From Saccharomycopsis malanga (taxonomy: Eukaryota > Ascomycota > Saccharomycetes > Ascoideales > Saccharomycopsidaceae): a stretch of 64,000 nt of DNA. The stretch covers positions 1,612,001 through 1,676,000 of the forward strand of contig CP025324.1 in the NCBI GenBank assembly GCA_004014935.1. Reading direction: 5' to 3'. Every line of letters begins with the position of its first letter. The first letter of the stretch is position 1. Of this stretch, positions 1 to 11,900 are shown one piece after another. The notes beneath the pieces were generated by a model. That model was not told where the DNA came from and did no database searches. It saw only the letters and a program-made list of their open reading frames with translations. The translations under genes and the position numbers were made by a program.

Positions 1-889
1 ATAAAATCTTTTAGTTTCTTGTAAAAAGCAAGACAAGAAACCCAGCAGTTTCGAACCATGTAGATAGGAAAGTTGTAAGGGTCGATAAATAAGGCAAACA
101 ACAAAAGGTGGATCGCAGCTTTCGAAAAGCTGTGCACAAGCTCTACTACTTGTATGTAATAGCCTTTGCTTTCCAAGACCTCCTCGTCGTCATGGCGCAA
201 AATATATACAACTTCGGCGATATTTATGACTAATTTTACCAAATGGGAGCATATTTCAAGGAAAAGTAAGCCAACCTCAAAGCCAAATACAACATATCGG
301 CCATTTGGAAAGTTGTACGACCGATCAACACAATACAAGATGAAATGATAATCAATAAAAAGTAATACGCCAGAAGCATAGAGAGCACGATTACAAAATA
401 TGCGCTTCAAATCAAAAAGTTGATTTTCATCATTAACTTGAAACAACGATTCAATGCGATCAAATAGTATCCAGTGAAAGATTTTTATGGTGACCGAAAA
501 TATTGTTAGCGCAAATAATAGTATAGCATTTTCATTTCGGAACGTTGCAAGAGCCATGAGACTTCCGGTCAACGTGAATCCTATTCGCTCATAGATGTGT
601 TCTTCTTCTATTATCCGTAACTCGCCAAACAAAACAAGCTGTAAAGACTTGCCTAGAATAAGCACTAATAACACTATCCAGTTGGATATTACAATAATGT
701 TCAACCCTTCAGAAAGAAATATACATGCCGACAAAAACGTTGTTCTGGTGTCAAACGCATGGTATATACATCCTAGAGCAAGTACGCTGCTGATCTGGTG
801 CTTGTTAGTAAGTATTTTCCAAAATATGCCACTCTATCAAAACTTACAACGAAATAAAACACAAATTGACTCCCCATAATAGACGCCAT
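1..889 (-). CDS. HRD1: HRD1-like ER ubiquitin ligase, N-terminal half (partial, one intron)
   Basis: Membrane-embedded RING E3 ligase of ER-associated degradation. Exon 1 is 848-889 (14 codons beginning MASIMGSQFV). The intron is 795-847, 53 nt, with donor GTAAGT, branch point TACTAAC and acceptor CAG. Exon 2 runs from 794 off the window edge and is fully open. The spliced product gives about 278 residues with several hydrophobic segments. It contains the stretch LFGELRIIEEEHIYERIGFT and then FHWILFDRIESLF, which match the conserved cytosolic-loop region of yeast Hrd1 ([33 protein letters not shown]). The RING domain would lie to the left, outside the window. An in-frame ATG at 877 is an alternative start. 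The intron and the assignment are read from sequence and remembered family sequence; no transcript is available. Confidence 0.93.
795..847 (-). other. HRD1 spliceosomal intron
   Basis: Phase-0 intron of 53 nt: donor GTAAGT at 842-847, perfect TACTAAC branch point, acceptor CAG nine bases downstream of the branch box. Splicing joins the first transmembrane segment (FVFYFV to ISSVLALG) without a gap. Confidence 0.88.
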
Positions 890-1492
890 TGAATAAATAT
901 TATTAACTTCCCTATGAAAAAATACAATCAAATCACCCTCATCAAAAGCCTCTAATATAAATAATTCCGTCAAAGTTTCATTAATTAGCCCTTGTGAATG
1001 CCGCAATTATCATCTGCTCCTCACCCATATTAATACACACATTATCATCATCATCATCATCATCATCGTCATCATCATCGCCTTATGCCTCTCCTCTCCT
1101 TTGCTGATCACGTGGCTATGCTTTGTGCACGTGGTTTTATGCTTTTGTTGGCAAGGGAATTTGGTATAGTGTGGATATATTAAAGAGTGAGACACTGGCA
1201 AAACAAGAAAGATTTGTTATCCTCTATAAAATTGTCTGGAAGACGAATAAAAAAACGCATTAGAGTAATTATGATTTCCAAATAATTTCTTGTATTATTC
1301 TAGTACGAACCCACTTTAATTCGTTAAGTTTTAAAAATAATGATTTGTAGGGTGAATATACTTCTGTAGAATAATAATGAAAAAAACTACATGTTACATA
1401 TCAAGTCTTGCATGGTAAATTGACTAGCCTTGTTGAAAATAGCCATGATGCTGCTTTTTTGTTACTCTTCGCTGAAAAGAGTCGTGTATCAT
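890..1492. other. HRD1 upstream region with an ATC microsatellite
   Basis: No convincing gene. Positions 1043-1080 are a run of ATC repeats. The small open frames here are low complexity or chance. The region presumably holds the HRD1 promoter, but I see no clear element. Confidence 0.5.
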
Positions 1493-1770
1493 TGGTGGTA
1501 AACTTCTATATGCTTCTAGTCCTATGGTTTAATTGACTAGATGCATTGACCCTCATTCTATGTTTGCTCTATTTAGAGTTGCAATCCCCGTACTATTTTA
1601 CTATTTCTTATTGGTTAGACTTATCAATCAGTATACAAACCACAAGCCATTTCATATTGTTTCGTTATTTATATGAGTCTACACAGTGGTCTCAAACCTT
1701 TGACTACCCTTTTAGATATCTCTCTGTTCTAATCACTATTTAAGACTATAACAGATGTTGGCTTTACCAA
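1493..1770 (+). repeat. Dispersed repeat R3 (probable solo LTR relic of a third LTR family)
   Basis: Begins TGTATCATTGGTGGTAAAC and continues through CTTCTAGTCC, a tract with the word ATATGAGTCTACA, and CACTATTTAAGACT. The same order of words recurs near 4283, 39640, 47078 and 49927, and inverted near 42324. Two copies are preceded by a purine tract as expected at an LTR start. Old and diverged. Confidence 0.6.
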
Positions 1771-2586
1771 CTATAGTGTACCCTCGAACTGGTTGTTTTG
1801 CCTAAAATAATAAAGAAAATATAATCAAATCACACTCTCTTTAAAAGTAGCTATACAAAAGTGTATTCAAAAACTATGCAAGACTAGAAACATTTAAAAA
1901 CTCACAAGGCACTTGAAATATGTATATAAATAATTGATATTGCTTGATAGTAACCAGGGCCTATTGCTTTTTGTAAGGCTATATTAATGCTTGTAGCAGA
2001 CGCTTGAATACATCATGGTTTAGAAAGTTGTCTTAAAATAGTGGGCCAAATTTCCCAGTAAGAACTTGTACATCACTTAAGGTATGGAATAGATAAAATA
2101 TCCAAGCTTTGCAATCTTTCGAAGTTTATACAGATACGAATTTTCAAACACTTGAAGCTCCTGTAATTTTCAAGGTGAAAAAAGATTTGCACCAAATCTA
2201 CAAAAATCAAACATGATAAAATGGTCTCACCTTTATATAATTATAAGGTACTTTTTTGCAGGTTGCGTTGGGGAGTAGCATTAACTCTTGGCCCATTTAG
2301 GTCCAATTTAAAATATTGGATTTGATAATTGTGAAAATGTGTAATAAAAATATTATACTCATTCCATATATATAATGCTACTATTTTGGATGGTGAACTG
2401 TTTCATGTATCCCAACAAATGAGTATTAATCTAGCATATCTTGTATGCAAAAGTGCCACAGAAAACATTTAATAATAAATCAAACTATTTACACTCAAAA
2501 CACACTACGCACAAATTGCAAAACTGACTATATTAACAGCACTTAACATTTGTATAACTACCAAAACAAGACCCACAGATCATCAC
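1771..2586. other. Intergenic region, nothing recognised
   Basis: AT-rich sequence between the R3 repeat and the 3' end of TMA7. I see no gene, tRNA or repeat here. Confidence 0.4.
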
Positions 2587-2833
2587 CTATTTTTTACCTG
2601 ATCTAGTTGAAGATTAGTACACATGCGCTATATATACCCCAACTTTATTATACTTACTTTTTAATGCCTCCTGTTAACAAAGGACCGCCTTTCTTTGCCT
2701 TCTCCATCAACGCTTTTTTAGCAGCAGCATCGGCTTTCTGTTTCGCCTTGAATGCGAGATCATCTTCGTCAAAGTCTTGCTTCTTTTTCTTAGGGGCCTT
2801 GAGAGGCTTGGCTTTTCCTCCTTGACGCGACAT
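2587..2833 (-). CDS. TMA7: TMA7, translation machinery-associated protein (one intron)
   Basis: Small basic ribosome-associated protein. Exon 1 is 2658-2833 and exon 2 is 2587-2602, only 16 nt including the stop. The intron is 2603-2657 (55 nt), with donor GTAAGTAT, branch TACTAAT and acceptor TAG. Unspliced, the frame stops after GGIKK. Spliced, the C-terminus becomes GGIKKSGKK, as in S. cerevisiae Tma7 (GGGIKKSGKK). The product is 63 residues (yeast 64) and contains the family core AFKAKQKADAAAKKALM. The ATG at 2833 gives MSRQGGKAKPLK, the family N-terminus. Function in translation is known only by association in yeast. Confidence 0.93.
2603..2657 (-). other. TMA7 spliceosomal intron
   Basis: 55 nt, phase 2. 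It delivers the final five codons from a 16-nt terminal exon. The branch sequence is TACTAAT at 2613-2619 and the acceptor is TAG. Confidence 0.85.
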
Positions 2834-3030
2834 TTTTTTCTCTATTGTTTTGAAGTATCGCTTTTTATCAACTAATACACATTGCGCTCTTTTCTTGTAA
2901 CAATATTGAGTTTTTTAATAATATTGAGTTTTTTCTCGTTTTTTCGCATCTCATTTCAACCCGGGTGATCCCCATTGTACAAAGCGCACATTCCTTAAGA
3001 TGAAGCATTTAGCTTTTTTATGGGTTTAAT

Positions 3031-3547
3031 GATTTATTATTATTTATTATTATTTATTATTATTTATTATTATTTATTATTATTTATTATTATTTATTAT
3101 TATTTATTATTATTTATTATTATTTATTATTATTTATTATTATTTATTATTATTTATTATTATTTATTATTATTTATTATTATTTATTATTATTTATTAT
3201 TATTTATTATTATTTATTATTATTTATTATTTATTATTATTTATTATTATTTATTATTATTTATTATTATTTATTATTATTTATTATTATTTATTATTAT
3301 TTATTATTATTTATTATTATTTATTATTATTTATTATTATTTATTATTATTTATTATTATTTATTATTATTTATTATTATTTATTATTATTTATTATTAT
3401 TTATTATTATTTATTATTATTTATTATTATTTATTATTATTTATTATTATTTATTATTATTTATTATATTTTATTTTTTATTTTTTATTTTTTATTTTTT
3501 ATTTTTTATTTTTTATTTTTTATTTTTTATTTTTTATTTTTTATTTT
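3031..3547. repeat. Long AT microsatellite
   Basis: About 430 bp of TTATTATTAT units (period 10, with one phase slip near 3230) followed by about 80 bp of a 7-bp unit ATTTTTT. The long frame reading through it (repeats of Y, L, F and I) is an artefact of the repeat. It abuts the 5' end of a SINE. Confidence 0.95.
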
Positions 3548-3927
3548 GAGCCCTTGGCCACCGGGCCATTTAGCTCAGTTGTCAGTGCTCTCGGAGAAGA
3601 GAAAAAATACCTAACAGGAACACGGGTTCGATTCCCAAGACGGCACTTTTACTCGCTGCTTTTTACGATGCTGAACGTGACTTCACAGGCAAGTGCAACT
3701 GTCTGAAACACGACTTAGACCAAAGTCTAGTGCTAACTTTCCAACCCATTGGGTGTTCAGGAAAAAGACGGTGGGCAGCTAACAATGACCGGGACATCAT
3801 TGGGTTTTCCTCACTGGGACATCATTGGGTTTTCCTCACTGGGTTTTAGCAAGTCCCCTTAGACATAGCGCGTATATACGAAACTGATATGTACTGGGCT
3901 TGAAATATATGATATTATTATTATTTA
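3548..3927 (+). mobile_element. tRNA-derived SINE, long copy
   Basis: The head at 3565-3645 is tRNA-like, with an A-box-like TTTAGCTCAGTTG and a B box GGGTTCGATTCCC. The body contains ACTCGCTGCTTTTTACGATG and the ACTTAGACCAAAGTCTAGTG segment. The 3' end reads GCGTATATACGAAACTGA, GGGCTTGAAATATATGATA, then ATT repeats. A short duplication (GGGACATCATTGGGTTTTCC) lies near 3800-3840. This is one of the most complete copies and serves as the reference for the others. Confidence 0.85.
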
Positions 3928-4060
3928 TTATTTGGCTCAGAAGTCAGTGCTCTCGGAAAAAAGAAAAAAGACCCAACAGGAACACGGGTTCGATTCCGCA
4001 ACACTTTTACTCGCTGCTTTTTACGACGCTGAACGTGACTTCACAGGCAAGTGCAACTGA
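3928..4060 (+). mobile_element. SINE, second partial copy in tandem
   Basis: Starts inside the tRNA-like head (TTTGGCTCAGAAGTCAGTGC), keeps the B box and part of the body, and ends before the 3' tail. It lies directly after the ATT tail of the previous copy, as in SINE dimers. Confidence 0.75.
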
Positions 4061-4282
4061 CACTCCCGGTATCGACGGCTCTTATTAGTTAGATGTCAAT
4101 GACTTTTCCGGTATCGCCGGCTCTAACCACTATATAAGACCCTAGTTCCTCCTTTATTCCTATTTACTTTTTATCCATGTACATAATCAATCTAAGTTTT
4201 AACCATTCTCCTGTCAATACAAACTCATCGTAATATCACAAAAGGGAATTGGTTAAACCCAGTGTAGAAACCCTGGCCTAGA

Positions 4283-4600
4283 TACATTCGATCGCATTGT
4301 TCTATATTTATTCTGTTTGCAATTTCTCTCCTTGTTTTATTTACTAATTCTTATTGTCTCGTATTAACTGGTATCGGAGCCACTTGCTTTGATATACTTA
4401 CGGATCTACGCTGTTGTATAGAACATTTGATTACCTTTTTAAGGTACTGTACCGTTCTAAGCACTATTTAAAACTCTGTTTCCTTCTTTGGGTTCATAAA
4501 AAGATGGAAGAAGTGTAAAATAGTTATTGTTTTACCGATTCCCCTTTTACTACAAAACCATCTTAATATTAAATGGAGGTCGTCACCCCATCTTGTGTTT
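4283..4600 (+). repeat. R3 repeat, diverged copy
   Basis: Shares the second half of R3: GCCACTTGCTTTGATATACTTAC, ACCTTTTTAAGGTACTG, CTAAGCACTATTTAAAACTC, TTTCCTTCTT. The 5' part is blurred. The stretch 4061-4282 before it shows nothing I can name. Confidence 0.5.
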
Positions 4601-4649
4601 GTTATATTTGCACTGATTTCTAACCATCACCTCCGTACTTCAATTTTTG

Positions 4650-5019
4650 CCAGACGACTATAATCTGATGTTGAAACAGATGATTCAAAGAAAGCTTCAG
4701 AAAGTTTTAAAAGATACCTTAAGTTCTAGAACTTTCTATTAGATTCCATGATGCTGCATGATGTTCCCCCAATGCTCTAGCAACCATCAGCTCGGATGAT
4801 TTGTTGACTTTGATGATACTCAATGGTATTACTAGAGCGGCATTGAGAAAATTGTCTCATTGTTGGATGGCTTTGATCGTACTATGTTAATTTATGTTTC
4901 GATGTCAGTCTTTAATATCGTTAGCACTTCATCTGACTTCTCTTTGACCACAAATGGCATGGTAAAGGACTTTGTGTCGCTCTGTAAATTGCTATATTCG
5001 ATGCTTTGAATGTTTCTGT
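4650..5019 (+). mobile_element. Old copia gag relic
   Basis: The translated words ATSDFSLTTN and DALNVSV-like sequence near 5000 resemble the gag region of the young copia family further right. Strongly diverged and broken many times; an old fossil into which the next LTR has inserted. Confidence 0.5.
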
Positions 5020-5244
5020 TGTTGAATAGGTAACTCAAAGGATGTCTGAGAAAAGTCTTGTACTGATTTAAGTGATTAATCCTAGATAATAATTTAAGTG
5101 ATTAATCCGAGCGGTGACTAAGAAGGTGTTTTCTAAAAAGTTGAATATTTAAATACCGAGATTTGTCTCCCTATCTGTGTTTATGTCATATATTTTGAAT
5201 TATATATATGATAGATATATATGGTGATATAGGAAATTACAACA
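5020..5244 (+). repeat. Copia-family LTR (short)
   Basis: Begins TGTTGAATAGG and ends TTACAACA. It carries the sequence ACCGAGATTTGTCTCCCTAT shared by all LTRs of the family. Few of the internal 26-bp repeats are present. Confidence 0.9.
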
Positions 5245-5397
5245 GGTGGTACCTCATTTGTTCCTCAAGGTTCCACAACTGAAGGAAATACTATTCCGTT
5301 GTTGTCACCAAAAATTGAACCTATTGTTGAAGAAGTTAGTGACGATGAAGATAAAGAATCAGAACTGGACAGTTCAGTTAAACTTATTGGTTATAAT
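5245..5397 (+). mobile_element. Copia pol fragment between two LTRs
   Basis: Encodes part of the acidic linker between integrase and reverse transcriptase (GGTSFVPQGSTTEGN, ELDSSVKLIGYN). Only about 150 bp lies between exact LTR ends. Broken fossil. Confidence 0.85.
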
Positions 5398-5761
5398 TGT
5401 TGAATAGGTAATTCAAAGGATGTCCGAGAAAAGTCTTGTACTGATTTAAGTGACTAATCCGAGATACTGATTTAAGTGATTAATCCTAGGTAATAATTTA
5501 AGTGATTAATCCTAGATATTAATTTAAGTGATTAATCCTAGATATTAATTTAAGTGATTAATCCTAGATAATAATTTAAGTGATTAATTCGAGCGATGAC
5601 TAAGAAGGTGTTTTTTAAAAAGTTGAATATTTAAATACCGAGATTTGTCTCCCTATCTGTGTTTATGTTATATATTTTGAATTATATATATGATAGATAT
5701 ATATATGGTGATATAAAAAATTAAATAAAATGTCAAGTGAAAGAATTATGAAATTACAACA
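5398..5761 (+). repeat. Copia-family LTR
   Basis: TGTTGAATAGG to TTACAACA, with several TTTAAGTGATTAATCC repeat units and the short gag-start segment MSSERIMKLQ near its 3' end. Confidence 0.92.
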
Positions 5762-5825
5762 CGGATTAGTCACTTAAATCAGTACAAGACTTTTCTCAGA
5801 CATCCTTTGAATTACCTATTCAACA
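5762..5825 (-). repeat. Copia LTR 5' end, inverted fragment
   Basis: Reverse complement of the first 64 bp of the LTR, ending ACCTATTCAACA. It abuts the previous LTR head-on, forming an inverted LTR junction. Confidence 0.88.
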
Positions 5826-6334
5826 TCTGAGAACTACCATGATTGGTTTGCCTTAATATCAGTCAAGTTGAAGATGAGAGGTCTTGGTTTATTTCGTTAT
5901 CTTTCTAATGGAGATATTGGTGCTGAAGAACATGATACTGAACAAAGTGCTGCACAATTATTGTTCCTTTTGGATGAAATTTTGAACTCTGTTATAGTTA
6001 ATAGTGTTACTCAAGTGCTTTTGAGAAAAATGATGATGTTTGAGGGTTCAGGTCGTGATAAGTTTATTTATTTGAAACAAAACTATGGTGTGATGTCACT
6101 TTTAACCGTTGTGACTAAAATCTCTGGGTTTATTAATCATAAATGGAGTGAAAAAGGATCTGGTGTTGCTCAGATGCTTGATGCTTTTGATACTTTGAAT
6201 GTTTCCATTTTACGAACTCTCAATTCGGAAGTATTCGGTACTTGTTACTAAACCCAACACTAACTACAAATGTTTCAATTGTGGTAAGCAAGGTCATTTT
6301 GCTAGAGATTGTCAGGCTCCACAAAAAGATGAAT

Positions 6335-6336
<2 letters not shown>
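5826..6336 (+). mobile_element. Copia gag fragment
   Basis: Encodes NYHDWFALISVKLKMRGLGL and, further on, the CCHC zinc knuckle CFNCGKQGHFARDC. It is a piece of the same young family as copies A to C. Broken fossil. Confidence 0.85.
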
Positions 6337-6418
<82 letters not shown>

Positions 6419-6652
6419 CTTATATTTCAAGCCCAGTACATATCAGTTCCGTATGTACGCGCTATGTCTAAGGGGACTTGGTAAAACCCAGTGGGAAAAA
6501 ACCCAAGTGTCCCAGTCATTGTAAACTTCTCGCTGGCTTTTCTGAACACCCGATGGGTTGGAAAGTAAGCACTAGACTTTCGTCTAGGTCGTATTTCAGA
6601 CAGTTGCACTTGCCTATGGAAACCACGTTCAGTATAGTAAAAGCAGCGAGTA
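6337..6652 (-). mobile_element. SINE copy with long TAA tail
   Basis: On the minus strand the body ends GGGCTTGAAATATAAG followed by about 80 bp of ATT repeats (6337-6419 on the plus strand as TAA). The tRNA-like head is missing. It sits between the copia gag fragment and the LINE 3' end. Confidence 0.85.
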
Positions 6653-8455
6653 AAATTCGTTCATAGCTAAAATCAAAAACAAACAAAAATAAAATAAAAA
6701 TAAAAATATAATATCAATAAAAAGTAATGATAAAAGAAATAAAAAAGGTTGTAGGGGCGGGCTAGGGGCAGACCTCAGCATATTATAAGTTCCGATGATA
6801 CTACTTGTTGTATCTAGTGACTTTTTCCAAATAGGAGAGCAAAGCTTCAGCTACCGTTTTGTGATTAATCAAGTTCAGAACCATGTCTGACCTTATGTTA
6901 TGTTCTTCTTGCTCATTTGTCCATTTTCTGCATGTAAGTAGATAATCATGCTTTGGGTCTTGATCGCCACAGTCCTGACACTCTAATGTGTCAGAACCCA
7001 CCATTTCCTTAAACCTTCGCACCACCATGCTTACTCCACTGACAATTTGAGTCACGGAGCTTAATACAGGTTTTGAAGATTTAAGGAAAGCCCAGAGGGG
7101 AAGTTTCTTAATGAGCGTCGTTACTTGTGGGCCAGGGTTGTACAGCCTGTATTCTTTGGGATACTCGCTTTTGGATTGATTTACTTTTGCTTGCCATTGT
7201 TGAATCTTGTTCTCATGGATAACTTGTCTTAAACATGATATCCTTTGATGGTGTCTTATTGGCTTATTTTGTTCTTCTTCGTTTCTTTTTTCTTTAATCA
7301 ATCTGTCAGCGTGCTGTTCCAACTTTTGTTGCATCTTTTTGACCGTAACTGGTACGGCGCCTGGGACTCCCAAAGTTTGAAAAAGCTCTTTGGCCTTTAA
7401 TCGTGACTCTATCGGCATCCTTGCGGCATTCTCCAAACATTTGCGTACCGGATTATCGTCATGTGTATTAAGCACAAGCCGTAATGTTTTTTCCAATATG
7501 CATTTGTCCCTGGATATACTACTTGGTGGGATTCCTGACTGAATGTTGAGTATGCCTCATACAAGTCTGCCAGATACAACATGAACAATAGTGGCAGAAG
7601 TGGGGAGCCTTGTGGGACTCCACAGTCAGTCCTGATAATTTTTTTGCTGAGGGTACCATTGATCTTGAATTGTGTCGTGCGCGCTGAACAGAAATCATGA
7701 ACTAAGTCGCAAAGGTATGGCGGTAGATCTCGAGCAAGGAGCTTGTTTCTTAATAAGTCTCTGTTCACATTTCCAAAGGCGTTCTCAATGTCTATAATTA
7801 GTTCTCCGGAATGTTGACAGTTTGGGCCTTTACGTTTCTTGGCTGACCGTAATCTGCGTTTATAGCTACTATAGATTTCTTCAGTTACTGCCACTAAACC
7901 GTCTGTTGCACAATAACCCAGTCTTGCTCCAAACTGGTTTGGAGGAAGAGAGGTTACTTGCAAAAGTCGGTTTTGAATGACCTTTTCGAAAGTATTTGCC
8001 ATAGTGTTTATAAGGCTGATCGGTCGGTAGGCCTTTGGTACTTGATAATCTGGTTTTCCCGGTTTTGGGATAACTGCTGTCAATAAGTGTTTCCATGGAT
8101 CCAGGAACCGTCTCCACTTCAAGCACGCATTGAAAATGACTAGCAATTGCTCCTTAAACCATTCAACTTGTAATAACCTTTTAATCATTCCGTTCGTAAT
8201 TTTATCTGGACCAGGCGCTTTTTTCTTGTTCAAATACTTCGTTGCCTTTGAAATCTCCTCAAAGGAGATTTCTGGGAAATCACTAGTAGGAGAACTTATT
8301 GCTGCCGTACTTTGGTTTGCCCTAGCCCTAGCCCTTTGAGGATAAAAGTGGTTCGCGAACAACTTGTTTTCGGAACGACTTCTCCATAGGACTGGTTTGG
8401 TTTCTTCTTGCTTGAGTATATTTATACGCTGCCCATACATTCACTTGGGTTTCTT
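6653..8455 (-). mobile_element. LINE copy 1, 3' half of ORF2 (I/Tad-like non-LTR element)
   Basis: Reverse transcriptase part of a LINE. The upstream frame (7409-8440) carries KKKAPGPDKITNGMIK, AYRPISLINTM and CGVPQGSPLLPLLFML (RT motif with GVPQGSPL). The downstream frame (6801-7496) ends in a C-terminal zinc knuckle CQDCGDQDPKHDYLLTC. Compared with copy 2, about 600 bp is missing in between, including the FVDD motif, so this copy is dead. The 3' untranslated part is 6653-6800 and AT-rich. The 5' end is cut exactly at an LTR end. No RNase H domain is seen. Confidence 0.88.
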
Positions 8456-8901
8456 TGTTGTAATTTCATAATTCTTTCACTTGACATTTTATTCAATTTC
8501 CTATATCACCATATATATATCTATCATATATATAATTCAAAATATATAACATAAACACAGATAGGGAGACAAATCTCGGTATTTAAATATTCCACTTTTT
8601 TCTTAGAAAACACCTTCTTAGTCACCGCTAGGATTAATCACTTAAATTATTATCTAGGATTAATCACTCAAATTAATATCTAGGATTAATCACCCAAATT
8701 AATATCTAGGATTAATCACTTAAATTATTATCTAGGATTAATCACTTAAATTATTATCTAGGATTAATCACCCAAATTAATATCTAGGATTAATCACTTA
8801 AATTATTATCTAGGATTAATCACTCAAATTATTATCTAGGATTAATCACTTAAATTAGTACAAGACTTTTCTCAGACATCCTTTGAATTACCTATTCAAC
8901 A
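8456..8901 (-). repeat. 3' LTR of copy A
   Basis: 446 bp with about nine 26-bp units (TAGGATTAATCACTTAAATT and variants). The order of variant units is the same as in the LTR at 21436-21848. Confidence 0.93.
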
Positions 8902-11900
8902 CCCTCTCTTAATTCAAAGTCTCTTATACCACAGTATCCACGAAGTAACAAAAATTGGTCAGTGGCAATAGCCTTGGTAAACATATCTGCGACCATAACT
9001 CCTGTGGATAAATACTCTAACTTAATATCTCCCTTTTTGATATGGTCCCTAATGAAACACAATCGGATATCAATATGTTTAGTCCTATGATGTGAACTTG
9101 GATGCTTTGCAATTTCAATACAGCTTTGATTATCATCATACATCTTTACATATTCTGTTCTGTATGAATACCAAATTCTGCAAACAATTGCTTTAACCAT
9201 AGGCCCTCCTTCACTCCTTCACAAAGTGCCATATATTCTGCTTCAGCAGTTGACATTGCAACAGTTGGTTGTTTCTTAGATCTCCATGTAATTGCACCTC
9301 CTGCATACTTGAATATAAATCCAGTGGTCGACTTTCTTTCTGACTGGTCATTAGCCCAATCTGCATCACAGTAGCCTTGTAGTTCTCCAGTTTTAACATC
9401 ACTTTGATAGAAAATTCCCACATCCATGGTACCTTTCAAGTAACGAAGTACACGTTTAGCAGCTTTAAAATGTATTTCTTTTGGCTCTTTAAGGTACCTG
9501 GAGAGAACACCCACGATGTAACTAATATCAGCTCTAACTGTGTTTGCTGCAAACAAAAGTTTTCCAACAATTGAACGATATCTTGTGGCATCAGCATCTT
9601 GGTAATAATTATCTTTGTTTGTCAAGTCTTGACTCACAACTGTTGGAGTTGATTCAGCTTTGCATTCTTGCATCCCAAATTCATCCAACATTGAGCTAAT
9701 GTAATCCCGAAGACTCAACTTAATGCCCAAAGAATTTTGTTCAATATTCATTCCAAGAAACTTTCTTGTTGCTCCCAAATCTTTCATCTTGAATTGATCC
9801 ATTAGTTCTTCTTTCACAATTTCAATAGCTTCATCTGTACTTCCTTCAATCAATAAATCATCAACATAAAGAGCTACCATAACAAATGATTTTGCACTTT
9901 CTCTAGTGTATAAACAATATTCTGCTCTATTTCTTCTGAAACCAAGTTTTCTTAATACGCAATTTATCTTTTCATTCCACACAAATGGTGCTTGTTTTAA
10001 ACCATACAAGCTTTTGTTTAATTTCAACACCATGTTCTCTTTTCCTTCCTTGACATATCCTTCAGGTTGTGTCATATAAATTTCTTCATCCAAATTACCA
10101 TTTAAGAATGCAGTCTTCACATCCATTTGATGTTCTCTTAAATTTCTAGATGCAGATATAGCTAGCATAATTCTGATAGACTCGTATCTGATAACTGGTG
10201 CAAAGGTTTCGTTGTAGTCAATTCCTTTTAATTGAGAGAAACCTCGAGCAACTAATCTTGCTTTGTAAAGACCACCATCTTTGATTGTGAAGACCCATCT
10301 GCAACTAATTGGTTTTCTTCCTTCTGGCAAATGTACCAACTTATACGTGTTATTTTCACTATGAGCAGCAATTTCTTTCTCACAGGCTTCAATCCATTTT
10401 TCTTTATCTTCTAATTCCATAGCACGTTTGTATGTATCAGGAACATTTTTATTCATTCGACTTGCTGCCATGAAACATGTTGCAGCAAGATTCGCATAAT
10501 GATTATAACCAATAAGTTTAACTGAACTGTCCAGTTCTGATTCTTTATCTTCAGCTTCACTAACTTCTTCAACAATAGGTTCAATTTTTGGTGACAACAT
10601 CGGAATAGTATTCCCTTCAGTTGTGGAACCTTGAGGAACAAATGAGGTACCACCATCCAATGCAACTTTTCGAACTTTCATGTTTCTTTTGGATACTTCC
10701 CTCTCTGAATCAGAACTGGGCAGGGAAACATCACTATCGTCGCAAACTTCTTCTAACACATCAAATGGATTTCTCGATATAACAGTCTTAGTGCCTGGAA
10801 TAGATTTTTCACTATGTTTCTTTCGCTTTACTTGCACTATTGTGAAATCATCATTATCTTCAACATCAGGTACAATGCTTTCAACGGTTGAGGAAACGAC
10901 AGATTCAGTGTCAGTGTAGTCACTTATATCTGCATCACTCATATCTTCTGAATTGTCAGAGTACATGCTTCCATCAGATTCATCAGGTTGAATAACATCC
11001 CCTTTGTTTTGGACGATAGCATCGTCCAGAATTACTCTGACCGTAGAGATTCCACCAACAGAACCAGATCCATAAGTGAGAGACGAGGTAGTAGCAGCCA
11101 TAGGCGCAGGGGTAGTCAACTCAAAAAATTTTTGGTGTTCATCAAAAGTAACTTGCGCAGCAACTATAATAGTATTTGAGTCTGGATCATACATCCTGTA
11201 AGCTTTGTGATCTCTATCATATCCCATCATAGCACATTTCTTTGATGTTGCACTCATTTTTCCGTCCCTTAATGCGGGAGGAACAACACAGTATCCAACA
11301 CAACCGAAAATTCTCAAATGGTCGAGTGAGGGCACAATCCCATACCATCTAGTGAATGGAATCTCATTATCAATTACTCTCGAAGGCGTACGATTAATCA
11401 AATAGGCAGCTGTTTGGACTGCTTCAGGCCAAAATTGTACTGGAGCTTGTGCATGCAACATCAAGGTTCTTGACTTTTCGTGAATGGTGCGATGCATTCT
11501 TTCAGCCACACCATTTTGATAAGAATGATGTGGAACGGTTAGCTCATGTCTTATGCCACGATCCTTCATGAAGTTATGTAATTTGTTATTGACAAATTCA
11601 CCACCATTGTCAGTCCTAATAGCACCACACACATAGTTTTCTCCTCTGCTGTTGAACAGTGTTTCATTATATTTCACAAACTCAATAATAGCATCAGCAG
11701 AATCAGATTTTCTCTTTAGACAAACTACAGTAACAAACCTAGTGTAACCATCCACAATGGTTAAGAAATAAACTGAGCCATCAATTGATCCATAACTAAA
11801 CGGACCACAAACATCAACATGAAGCAATTGTAGTGGTTGAACGGAGATGGACCCTCCGTTTTTCGGCTTTCGGGTAACGGCTTTACCCAATGCGCACAGT

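Noticed and set aside
595-879. Plus-strand frames opposite HRD1
   Set aside because: They are shadows of the spliced minus-strand HRD1 gene.
3565-3645. SINE heads as genuine tRNA genes
   Set aside because: They have A and B boxes but an inserted purine-rich stretch (GAGAAGAGAAAAAA) and no acceptor stem or proper anticodon arm; copies are dispersed and followed by the same body.
3020-3706. 228-codon frame of Y, L, F and I repeats
   Set aside because: It is translation through the TTATTATTAT microsatellite and the SINE head; no gene.
6242-6484. Poly-asparagine frame
   Set aside because: AAT repeats of a SINE tail read in frame.
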